Below are positions 1 to 5,198 of a DNA stretch of 6,083 bases, piece by piece; the first letter of the stretch is position 1, and each line of letters opens with the position of its first letter. The position numbers were made by a program, and so were the translations under genes. Where the stretch lies: NCBI GenBank assembly GCA_031270875.1, contig JAISXC010000234.1:1-6083 (forward strand), written 5' to 3'. This stretch comes from Desulfovibrio sp. GTDB taxonomy: Bacteria; Desulfobacterota; Desulfovibrionia; Desulfovibrionales; Desulfovibrionaceae. The notes below the pieces were generated by a model. It was given only the letters and a program-made list of their open reading frames with translations, ran no database searches and was not told where the DNA came from.

Positions 1-37
1 AGAATACGCTATGTGCACCATGTTTGTAATCGTCCAT
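1..37 (-). CDS. tnpA: IS200/IS605-family transposase TnpA, N-terminal 12 codons only
   Basis: Starting at ATG (37-35, minus strand) the frame reads M-D-D-Y-K-H-G-A-H-S-V-F and leaves the window. Y1 (HUH) transposases of IS200/IS605 typically start with an M-x-x-Y-K-x-G-x-H-x-V-type stretch, followed by the first beta strand of the ferredoxin-like HUH fold. The catalytic HUH motif and the tyrosine would lie outside the window. A weak purine-rich ribosome site (AGTGGGG) sits just upstream. The enzyme cuts and rejoins single-stranded DNA at hairpin-marked ends, moving the element as a single-stranded circle without target duplication. Only 12 residues can be seen, so the call depends on them together with the hairpin and the interrupted receptor. 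Confidence 0.7.
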   Translation of the reverse strand, partial: MDDYKHGAHSVF

Positions 38-70
38 GCCCCACTTTGTACTAAAACCGCGCTGAAGCTG

Positions 71-84
71 CCAGCTAAAGCTGG
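71..84. repeat. Subterminal hairpin of the IS200/IS605 left end
   Basis: CCAGCTAAAGCTGG is a perfect inverted repeat that can form a 5-bp stem (CCAGC/GCTGG) with a TAAA loop. It lies about 27 bp inside the inferred element tip and about 34 bp upstream of tnpA. Imperfect or short hairpins in this position are what Y1 transposases recognise at IS200/IS605 ends. That this particular hairpin is the recognition structure is inferred from its position. Confidence 0.6.
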
Positions 85-111
85 GGGTTTTGACCCTCCC
101 AAAGGCGGACA

Positions 112-1773
112 ATAAAAGACCGCGGCGTTGAGCAGCAGGCGCTTGTCGAAAAACTCGTTCTTGGTGCCCAGTTCCCAGGTCCAGCTCGTTTCCTTGTCGT
201 AGCGCAGGTCATCCTTTGTTACGTCCGGCGACATGACGGCCACCTTGTTGGACACGCCCCCGGGCCGCCAGCCCATGGCAACGCTGGCGTAGACCATGTT
301 TTCCGGGGTGATGCGGTAGTCCACGCCGAATCTGGGCAGAAACTGGGAGTCGTTTTCTTTCACCTTCTGGCCGCGAAAATAGAGGTCGTCCTCGAATTCG
401 CGCTCCGTCCATTCGTGGCGCAGGCCCACGGTCAGCCCCAGTTTTTTGTCGAACAGCCGGTATGTGCCCTGACCGAAGAGGGCGAAGTTTTTCCCGATCA
501 GCGTTCCGTTCATCACGGGCTGGGTGACGCCGGGCATTATTCTGCCGTCCTGGGTCATTTCCATCCTGGCGTCCGCGTCGTGCACGAAGTTGTGGTAAAA
601 TGCGCCCGCCAGCCACTCAAAGGGCGAATCGCCGTCCTTGGGCGACTGGGCGCGCAGTTCCTGGGTGAAGGAGTGGATGTCGTTTTCCATGATGCCGGCC
701 ACGCCCATACCGGGCAGGCTGCCGGGCGGGAAATTATACATGGGAGACAGGTCAGCGCCCAGATCAAAGTCCGTGTCGTACTTCTGCGTCGCGCGGCGCA
801 GGGCGGTGACGGAAATGATGTCCGCCAGGGACGTTTTGAGGCGCATGTGCAGATCCCCGTAGGTGGTGTCCACATGGCCCCCTTCGTCGAGGTCTATGTT
901 CGCCTTCCATTTCTTTCTCTTGTCCTGGCCTATGGCCCGCGCGGCGGCGTCGTTGACGGGCAGGGCGATGTAGCCGTTCTCGGCCTCCATGTGGGAATAG
1001 CCGAAGTTCAGCCTGGCGTCGAAGATGTCCGACGGCGTGAACACGGCGGAAAGGCGGAAGGCCCCGGTGTCCGCCTGGCCGTAGTTCGACGGGCCGCGCC
1101 CGACGTTGTCGATGTAGCCTCCGGCGCGGCTGCCGGTAAAGGCGAGGCCCAGGGAAAGCACATCCTCAATCACCGGGCCGCTCAGCGAGCCGCGTATGCC
1201 CCAGCTCGCCCCGCCTCCATCTTCAAAGTTCGTGGCGATGTCGCCGCCCAGCGCGGCGCGCAGCGTTTTGCCGGGCTGTTTGGTCACGATGTTGATGACC
1301 CCGGCCTCGCTGTTCATGCCGTACATGGTCGACTGCGGGCCGCGCAGCACCTCCACGCGCTCGATGTCGAACAGCGGCAGGGCGCCCATGGTGTAGAAGT
1401 CGGCGAAGGGCACGCCGTCCACCATGACCGTGACCGTGGGATCAATGTCGTTCGGGGAGTTTGACCGGCCCCGGATGCCGAAATAGGAATAGGTGGCCGG
1501 CCCGCCGGAGGTGAAGATGTTCAGGTTCGGGACCATGTGCGAGAGATCCCTGACCTCGCGGATGTTCTTTTCCTCAATGGTCTGATCGCTGATGACGCCG
1601 ACGGACGAGGGAACTTCCTGCACGTTTTCCTCGCGTTTCTGCGCCGTCACGGTGATTGTCGGCAGGGTGTGCGGCGCGGCCGGGTTCTCCGCGGCGAGGC
1701 TCCGGCCGCCGAAAGCGGGCAAAAGCAGCGCGGCGAACAGCCCGGCAAGCGGGACGCAATGTTTGATCGGCAT
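112..1773 (-). pseudogene. TonB-dependent outer-membrane receptor (FyuA-like siderophore receptor), 3' end interrupted by IS
   Basis: ATG at 1773 follows a strong ribosome site (CAGGAGGAAGG). The frame is open for 554 codons and then enters the IS sequence. A signal peptide covers about residues 1-28 (hydrophobic core GLFAALLLPAF, probable cut near SLAA/EN). A Ton-box-like TITVTAQ follows at 40-46. The plug domain spans about 51-168 and includes GIRGRS, VMVDGVPF and the hallmark VEVLRGPQSTMYG...GVINIVTKQP. Beta-barrel strands follow, including GLRHEWTERE and YASVAMGWRPGG. Overall layout and these motifs resemble the yersiniabactin/pesticin receptor FyuA and related ferric-siderophore receptors; the ligand is not deducible. 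FyuA-type proteins run about 670-700 residues, so some 120-150 C-terminal residues, including the last barrel strands and the terminal aromatic signal needed for BAM assembly, are missing. Through the IS the frame stays open to the window edge, giving a fused tail of foreign residues. The gene is divergent from exbB-exbD-tonB. The product is probably non-functional unless the IS excises. Confidence 0.85.
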
Positions 1774-1808
1774 GACCTTCCTCCTGAGGTTTGAAATAAT
1801 CCTGTTTT

Positions 1809-1825
1809 TTGATAATCGATTTCAA
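1809..1825. promoter_or_regulatory. Candidate Fur box 1 (receptor side)
   Basis: TTGATAATCGATTTCAA fits the 8-1-8 palindrome TTGAAAAT-N-ATTTTCAA described for Desulfovibrio Fur at 13 of 16 positions by hand. Its left arm carries the classical GATAAT hexamer. It overlaps the inferred -10 of the receptor promoter, so Fe(II)-Fur binding would block receptor transcription. The regulator assignment is an inference from motif and from the siderophore-uptake context. Confidence 0.6.
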
Positions 1826-1854
1826 TTTTATTTGATAATGGATTTCAATTTCAA
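1825..1854 (-). promoter_or_regulatory. Inferred sigma-70-type promoter of the receptor gene
   Basis: On the minus strand TTGAAA (1854-1849, 5 of 6 to consensus) is followed after 18 bp by TAAAAT (1830-1825, 5 of 6). Transcription would start near 1818, giving a leader of about 45 nt before the start codon at 1773. The region is AT-rich, so alternative hexamers exist, but this pair has the best match and spacing. Confidence 0.5.
1832..1848. promoter_or_regulatory. Candidate Fur box 2 (receptor side)
   Basis: TTGATAATGGATTTCAA is the second copy of the same box, 23 bp from the first and matching the same palindrome at 13 of 16 positions. It falls in the spacer between the inferred -35 and -10 of the minus-strand receptor promoter. 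Two phased boxes suggest cooperative, tight iron repression. Confidence 0.6.
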
Positions 1855-1990
1855 ATGTGGCCCGTCCGGGATTTTTTTTGCCCCAAAAAGGCGCGACTCC
1901 CCGCGCAATCCGCGCCATTGCCGTTACAACATATTGATTTTGCAAGGCAACAATTTGACGGTGGCGTGAAAAAAACAGAAGGAGCAAGAA

Positions 1991-2013
1991 TTGATTTTGA
2001 TTTTCATTTTCAC
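1991..2013. promoter_or_regulatory. Overlapping Fur-like boxes (exbB side)
   Basis: TTGATTTTGATTTTCAT (1991-2007) matches the palindrome TTGAAAAT-N-ATTTTCAW at 13 of 16 positions. A second register offset by 6 bp, TTGATTTTCATTTTCAC (1997-2013), matches at about 12 of 16. The run reads as hexamers GATTTT, GATTTT, CATTTT. Six-base-offset overlapping sites are the pattern in which Fur dimers pack on opposite faces of the helix. The cluster fills the spacer of the inferred exbB promoter, so binding would directly exclude RNA polymerase. Confidence 0.55.
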
Positions 2014-2019
2014 TATAAG
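1991..2019 (+). promoter_or_regulatory. Inferred promoter of the exbB-exbD-tonB operon
   Basis: TTGATT (1991-1996) and TATAAG (2014-2019, 5 of 6 to consensus) are separated by exactly 17 bp. The start site would be near 2026, leaving a leader of only about 14 nt, just long enough to hold the AAAGGAG ribosome site (2028-2034) five bases before the ATG at 2040. The -35 hexamer is also the left arm of a Fur-like box. Confidence 0.6.
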
Positions 2020-2039
2020 ACTGGGATAAAGGAGTAAAG

Positions 2040-2729
2040 ATGGATTCAATATTGCAAGCGGTCGTGCATGCCACCATCGTGTCAAAGGGCGTTCTGCTGT
2101 GCCTGGTTCTCATGTCCGTCGCCAGCTGGGCCTACATGGCCGGCAAGTGGCTGAGCCTGCGCTCGTCGCAGCGCCTCGCCTCAGCGGGGCTTGCGCTTTT
2201 CGACAGGGCGGGCGCGCTGGAATTCTCCCTGCCCGTTCTGGAAAAAAACGGCCGCTCGCCCCTGTACGGCATCACCCGCCGGGCCGTGCGCGAATTCAAC
2301 CGCATCAGCAAAACCGGCGACACGGACAGGCTTCTGAACGACAACGTCCGCCGCGCCCTGCGCTACGGCGTTGACGAGGAGATCGCGCGGCTGAAGTCTT
2401 CCCTCTCCATGCTGGCCACCACCGCGAACACCGCCCCCTTTATCGGCCTGTTCGGCACGGTGTGGGGCATCATGACCTCCTTTCACGCCATCGCCCACCT
2501 GAAGAACGTCTCCATCGCCACCGTGGCCCCGGGCATCACCGAGGCGCTCATCGCGACGGCCGTGGGCCTGTTTGTCGCCATTCCGGCCACCTGCGGCTAC
2601 AACGCGTTCCGCTCGAAGCTCAGGAGCATCGAAGGCGTGTGCATCATTTTCGCCGGGCAGCTTTTGAACCGCATGCAGCATGAGGCCGCCGCGCACCCGG
2701 GTGGACTCGTTTTTGCCGGAGAGAGGTAG
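2040..2729 (+). CDS. exbB: ExbB/TolQ-family proton channel subunit ExbB
   Basis: This 229-residue inner-membrane protein of the MotA/TolQ/ExbB family forms, with ExbD, the channel that couples the proton-motive force to TonB. Three membrane segments are visible at about 17-36, 126-147 and 162-185, with a long cytoplasmic loop between the first two. The signature APFIGLFGTVWGIMTSF lies in the second and APGITEALIATAVGLFVAIPA in the third. T140 and E168 sit 28 residues apart, as do T148 and E176 of E. coli ExbB, which line the proton path. The start is supported by AAAGGAG five bases upstream. Length and the C-terminal tail are nearer TolQ (about 230 residues), so the fold family alone does not separate ExbB from TolQ. 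The following exbD and tonB, with no tolA, tolB or pal, and the divergent siderophore receptor favour ExbB. It is first in an operon under candidate Fur control. Confidence 0.92.
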   Translation: MDSILQAVVHATIVSKGVLLCLVLMSVASWAYMAGKWLSLRSSQRLASAGLALFDRAGALEFSLPVLEKNGRSPLYGITRRAVREFNRISKTGDTDRLLNDNVRRALRYGVDEEIARLKSSLSMLATTANTAPFIGLFGTVWGIMTSFHAIAHLKNVSIATVAPGITEALIATAVGLFVAIPATCGYNAFRSKLRSIEGVCIIFAGQLLNRMQHEAAAHPGGLVFAGER

Positions 2730-2731
2730 TC

Positions 2732-3217
2732 ATGGCCGGAATTTCCCCAACCGACGATTTCGTTTCGGAAATCAACGTCACGCCCTTTGTGGACGTGATG
2801 CTGGTGCTGCTCATCATTTTCATGGTCACCGCTCCCCTGATGACCGAAGGGCTGGCCGTCGATCTGCCCAGAGTGGAAACCTCGGAAATACTGCCCGCGG
2901 AAAACGATCACATGATCCTCACCATAAAGAGCGACGGCGCGCTTTTTCTGGACGAGTACGAAACCGCGGCGGACGACCTCGCCCCCGTGTTGCGGACAAA
3001 CGTGCGCGACTCCGGCAGGCAGCTTTTTGTGCGCGCGGACAAAACCGTGCCCTACGGCGTCGTGATGGAGGTAATGGGCAGGATACGCGGCTGCGGCATA
3101 ACGGATGTGGGGCTGGTGACGGTTTCCGCGCCCGGCCCCGAAGGGAAAAAGGAAAATTCCCCCACCGGCGCCGGTAACGTCAACGCCGTCCAGGACGGGG
3201 CGGCGGGCTGGAAGTGA
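2732..3217 (+). CDS. exbD: ExbD/TolR-family energy transducer subunit ExbD
   Basis: The 161-residue product has one N-terminal membrane helix (about 19-37) and a periplasmic domain (about 44-131). The motif INVTPFVDVMLVLLIIFMV contains D21, equivalent to the essential membrane aspartate D25 of E. coli ExbD that is protonated during energy transfer. It works with ExbB to energise TonB. The ATG lies two bases after the exbB stop, and its ribosome site GAGAGG (2721-2726) is inside the end of exbB, so the two are probably translationally coupled. The protein ends in a Gly/Pro/Asn-rich tail (about 132-161) beyond the usual ExbD domain; E. coli ExbD is about 141 residues. The tail looks disordered and has no recognised function. 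Confidence 0.92.
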   Translation: MAGISPTDDFVSEINVTPFVDVMLVLLIIFMVTAPLMTEGLAVDLPRVETSEILPAENDHMILTIKSDGALFLDEYETAADDLAPVLRTNVRDSGRQLFVRADKTVPYGVVMEVMGRIRGCGITDVGLVTVSAPGPEGKKENSPTGAGNVNAVQDGAAGWK

Positions 3218-3909
3218 CGCCCGCGCGCTGTCTGGCGCTGCTTTTCTCCCTTTGCCTGCACGGCTGCGTCGCGGGAATTTTACTCCTTTTTTCGGCGGCC
3301 CGGCCTGAGGAGGCGGAGCGGGTCTACCGTGTGGCCCTCTCCGAGCTTGCCGCGCCGCAAACCGCGCAAGCCGCCCCGCCGCCGGCGCCGGAACCCCGGC
3401 CGGAACAGCCTCCTTCCGAGCCGGAACTCCAGCCGGAACCGGAACCGAAGCCTGAACCGGAGCCGCCCAGGGAAGCGGAAACCAAAATTATCAGCGCCAG
3501 AAAAACAACGCCCCCGGCGCGGCCAAAAGCCGAACCGAAACCCGCCGCGCCGGAACTGCGGACTCCTTTCTCCGGTTCAGCCCCCGGCCCGCGACCGCGT
3601 CAATTCGGCGGTTTTTCCGCGTATGAGCAGGATCATGTGGACCAGCGGCCCGCCATCGCGCGCCGGGCGGAGCCCGAGTATCCCGCCAGGGCAAGGCGCA
3701 TGAATATTGAAGGCACGACCGTCGTGGAGCTGGTTGTGGACGCCTCCGGCCTTCCGAAAGCGTGCGCCGTCCGTTCCGCCGCGCCGCCCGGCTACTTTGA
3801 GGAGGCCGCCCTGGACGCCGCCCGGAAAATGCGTTTCCTGCCGGGCAAACTCAAGGGCGTCCCCGTCAACACCCTGGTCCTGCTGCCCTTCTCCTTCAGG
3901 CTGCGCTGA
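3214..3909 (+). CDS. tonB: TonB energy-transducing periplasm-spanning protein
   Basis: This 231-residue protein carries energy from ExbB-ExbD to outer-membrane receptors. It begins at GTG 3214, overlapping the exbD stop in GTGA, which indicates coupled translation. The N-terminal membrane anchor (about 6-28) contains S12-L-C-L-H16, the SxxxH motif equivalent to S16/H20 of E. coli TonB through which ExbB-ExbD acts. Residues about 54-116 form a Pro-rich, Glu-Pro then Lys-Pro rigid spacer. The C-terminal TonB domain (about 146-231) carries PEYP (154-157), the GTTVVELVVDASG strand, an EEAALDAARKMRFLPGK helix and a final PFSFRL strand. The YP-type motif contacts the receptor Ton box. All key parts are intact, so the protein should still serve other TonB-dependent receptors even though the adjacent receptor is broken. 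The exact start could differ by a few codons, as upstream ribosome-site similarity is weak. Confidence 0.93.
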   Translation: MTPARCLALLFSLCLHGCVAGILLLFSAARPEEAERVYRVALSELAAPQTAQAAPPPAPEPRPEQPPSEPELQPEPEPKPEPEPPREAETKIISARKTTPPARPKAEPKPAAPELRTPFSGSAPGPRPRQFGGFSAYEQDHVDQRPAIARRAEPEYPARARRMNIEGTTVVELVVDASGLPKACAVRSAAPPGYFEEAALDAARKMRFLPGKLKGVPVNTLVLLPFSFRLR

Positions 3910-3965
3910 CTTGGGCGGATTACGCTTGAGATGCACTTTAACGGCTGACAATCAGAGGCGGTTTC

Positions 3966-4961
3966 ATGGCAACCAGCGGCGCGGGCGCGCATTCTCCGGC
4001 CAATTCAGCGATGTCTTGCGACACGGCGCTGCTGCGCTATGATTTCGGCGACTGCATGACAGGGGCCCTGCATGATTTCCCTTCGGAAATATGCATGGGC
4101 AGGATGGAATCCTTTTCCCTGCCCTGCGGCATGATTCTGTACATTCAGGACATGCGCGCGCGGCGCCGGCTCAATGTAACATGTACAAATCTCAGAGGAT
4201 GCATCGGATTCGGATTTTGTCTGTCGGGGAATATGGAAGTCAAAGGATTTGCGAACAACAAAAATGTCAGAATCAGTTCCGGGCAGGCGGCCGTATTTTC
4301 ATCTCCCGATTTTGATTTATGCACGGAAACCGTTCCACAGGACGAAAAATTCACAAGACTGTCCGTGTCAATTCCGAAAGGCGATTGTCAATCACTTATG
4401 GAAAGATATGAAGATGTTGAGAGATATTATCATATTCTCGCGAATAGGGGTGATTTTATACATACGGATAAAATAACGCTTGATTTATATACAATTATTG
4501 TTCATATCATGAATTGCGGATTTACAGAATCAATGAGACGAATGTATTTTGACGCAAAGGGGATGGAGCTTTTTACTTGTTGCATGAATAAATTTGAAGG
4601 TAAAAATAAATATGATCCGCAAAACGCAAGAATAAATTGCAAGGATATTGAATCAGCCCATAATGCGGCCTATATTCTTCTGAATGATTTTGACAATCAT
4701 CCGACACTGCATGAACTGTCAAAAGCCGTTGGAATGAGCCGCAGCAAATTGCTTCATGTTTTTCAGCGAGTGTATCATATGACTCCCTTTGAATATGCGC
4801 GCGCGCATCGCCTGGAACAAGCCCGGGACATGCTGTCGCGCAACAGCGCCAACGTCACGGAAGCCGCGTTCGCCGCCGGCTATTCCAGCCTGAGCCATTT
4901 CGCCAAAGCCTTCGCCCGGCATTTCCATTGCCTCCCCAGCGAGTGCCTGCGGCGGGGCTGA
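3966..4961 (+). CDS. AraC-family transcriptional regulator, PchR/YbtA-like
   Basis: The 331-residue product has a C-terminal AraC DNA-binding domain with two helix-turn-helix units. The first is about 247-290 (TLHELSKAVGMSRSKLLHVFQ, then TPFEYARAHRLEQARDML). The second is about 297-327 (VTEAAFAAGYSSLSHFAKAFARHF). The N-terminal 1-225 ligand domain ends with a FDAKGMELFTCCMNKF helix, resembling the linker of PchR-type regulators that sense ferric siderophores in the cytoplasm and activate their receptor genes. The gene lies 56 bp after tonB on the same strand, with only a weak ribosome site (AGAGGCGG) and no convincing promoter, so it may be co-transcribed. Its likely targets are the receptor and possibly its own operon; this comes from context. 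Odd points are 15 cysteines, including C205-C206, and a strikingly AT-rich central coding region between GC-rich ends. Confidence 0.85.
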   Translation: MATSGAGAHSPANSAMSCDTALLRYDFGDCMTGALHDFPSEICMGRMESFSLPCGMILYIQDMRARRRLNVTCTNLRGCIGFGFCLSGNMEVKGFANNKNVRISSGQAAVFSSPDFDLCTETVPQDEKFTRLSVSIPKGDCQSLMERYEDVERYYHILANRGDFIHTDKITLDLYTIIVHIMNCGFTESMRRMYFDAKGMELFTCCMNKFEGKNKYDPQNARINCKDIESAHNAAYILLNDFDNHPTLHELSKAVGMSRSKLLHVFQRVYHMTPFEYARAHRLEQARDMLSRNSANVTEAAFAAGYSSLSHFAKAFARHFHCLPSECLRRG

Positions 4962-4974
4962 CCCCGCCGCTTTT
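4949..4974 (+). terminator. Intrinsic terminator with the AraC-gene stop codon in its loop
   Basis: Perfect 9-bp arms GCGGCGGGG (4949-4957) and CCCCGCCGC (4962-4970) enclose the tetraloop CTGA, in which TGA (4959-4961) is the stop codon of the regulator gene. TTTT (4971-4974) follows directly. The stem is very GC-rich, but the U tract is short, so termination may be incomplete. It would close the exbB-exbD-tonB-regulator transcript. Confidence 0.7.
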
Positions 4975-4994
4975 CGTCGCCCGCTTTTCGTCGC
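4967..4994. repeat. Perfect 14-bp tandem duplication
   Basis: CCGCTTTTCGTCGC occurs twice back to back (4967-4980 and 4981-4994) without mismatch. The first copy includes the end of the terminator stem and its T tract, so the duplication adds a second T run 14 bp downstream. It probably arose by slippage. No function is evident. Confidence 0.85.
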
Positions 4995-5004
4995 TTCGCC
5001 CCGT

Positions 5005-5024
5005 GCCGGGCCTCACCGCCCGGC
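5005..5024. repeat. GC-rich inverted repeat downstream of the regulator gene
   Basis: GCCGGGC (5005-5011) and GCCCGGC (5018-5024) form a perfect 7-bp stem with a CTCACC loop. There is no T tract after it, so it is not a standard intrinsic terminator by itself. It may back up the upstream terminator or protect the mRNA 3' end. Confidence 0.5.
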
Positions 5025-5099
5025 CGCTGCCGAAAGTGCGAAAAATTCCGGGCACTGCCGTCAAAAAAGCGGGACCGCGGGTCCATTTCCGCAAACTCC

Positions 5100-5128
5100 T
5101 TGACGGGGTGCGCAAACGATGCCATTAT
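5100..5128 (+). promoter_or_regulatory. Candidate promoter of the DUF47-PiT operon
   Basis: TTGACG (5100-5105, 5 of 6 to consensus) and CATTAT (5123-5128, 4 of 6) are spaced by 17 bp. They lie about 70 bp before the ATG of the DUF47 gene and after the preceding terminator. I see no clear Pho box here. The assignment is tentative. Confidence 0.35.
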
Positions 5129-5153
5129 CAATAACGTAAAGTCAGGTTTGAGC

Positions 5154-5170
5154 ATTGTTGCCGAAACAAT
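5154..5170. promoter_or_regulatory. Perfect 6-bp inverted repeat in the leader of the DUF47 gene
   Basis: ATTGTT and AACAAT flank a 5-base spacer (GCCGA), 28 bp upstream of the ATG at 5199 and about 20 bp downstream of the candidate transcription start. The AT-rich arms make a weak RNA hairpin, so an operator for a dimeric regulator is the more likely role. No specific regulator is recognised. Confidence 0.3.
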
Positions 5171-5198
5171 ACCGGACAGCCAACCGTACGGGGTATTT

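Larger units (their letters stand above)
1..111 (-). mobile_element. Left end of an IS200/IS605-family insertion sequence (partial)
   Basis: The receptor reading frame is conventional down to the residues AAVFY, then becomes unrelated sequence (CPPLGGSKPPALAG...). That sequence contains a short perfect hairpin (71-84), followed on the minus strand by a start codon opening a protein that begins MDDYKHGAHSVF, the usual N-terminus of IS200/IS605 Y1 transposases. Subterminal hairpins at non-inverted ends and a tnpA start within about 100 bp of the left end are features of this family. The junction is placed at about 111/112, just after TTTTAT on the minus strand. A short T-rich target 5' of the left end would fit the family, but the exact tip cannot be fixed without the other end. 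The rest of the element lies beyond the left edge. Confidence 0.75.
1808..1853. repeat. 23-bp tandem direct repeat (two copies, 21 of 23 identical)
   Basis: Copy 1 (1808-1830) and copy 2 (1831-1853) abut exactly and differ at only two positions (C/G at the tenth base, T/C at the twenty-second). Each copy holds one Fur-like box. A 23-bp period puts the two boxes about two helical turns apart, on roughly the same face of the DNA, which suits side-by-side binding of two dimers. The repeat covers the inferred receptor promoter. Confidence 0.85.

Noticed and set aside
415..1464. Long plus-strand open frame (349 codons) across the receptor region
   Set aside because: It is an antisense shadow of the receptor gene. 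The protein is rich in Gly, His, Arg and Val with no domain pattern, while the opposite strand encodes a clear TonB-dependent receptor.
1861..1879. CCCGTCCGGG followed by A and T8, resembling a plus-strand terminator
   Set aside because: The palindrome leaves at most a 3-bp stem with a 4-base loop, too weak for termination, and no upstream plus-strand transcript is evident. A small RNA here cannot be supported.
1574..2113. Minus-strand open frame (179 codons) spanning the divergent promoter region
   Set aside because: It runs through the AT-rich control region and into the receptor gene out of frame. It has no family features, and the true receptor start at 1773 has a strong ribosome site.
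3361..3560. Repetitive CCGGAACC-like DNA inside tonB, considered as a repeat element
   Set aside because: It is explained by Glu-Pro and Lys-Pro codons of the TonB periplasmic spacer, which is normal for the family.
5063..5084. Possible minus-strand terminator (GGACC stem, then T6 on the minus strand)
   Set aside because: The stem is only 5 bp, three bases separate it from the T tract, and no minus-strand gene lies to its right, so there is nothing evident for it to terminate.
5100..5198. 33-residue N-terminal extension of the DUF47 protein from TTG 5100
   Set aside because: It has no ribosome site and no similarity to the family N-terminus, and it would overlap the candidate promoter. ATG 5199 has a spaced GGGG site and gives the usual length.
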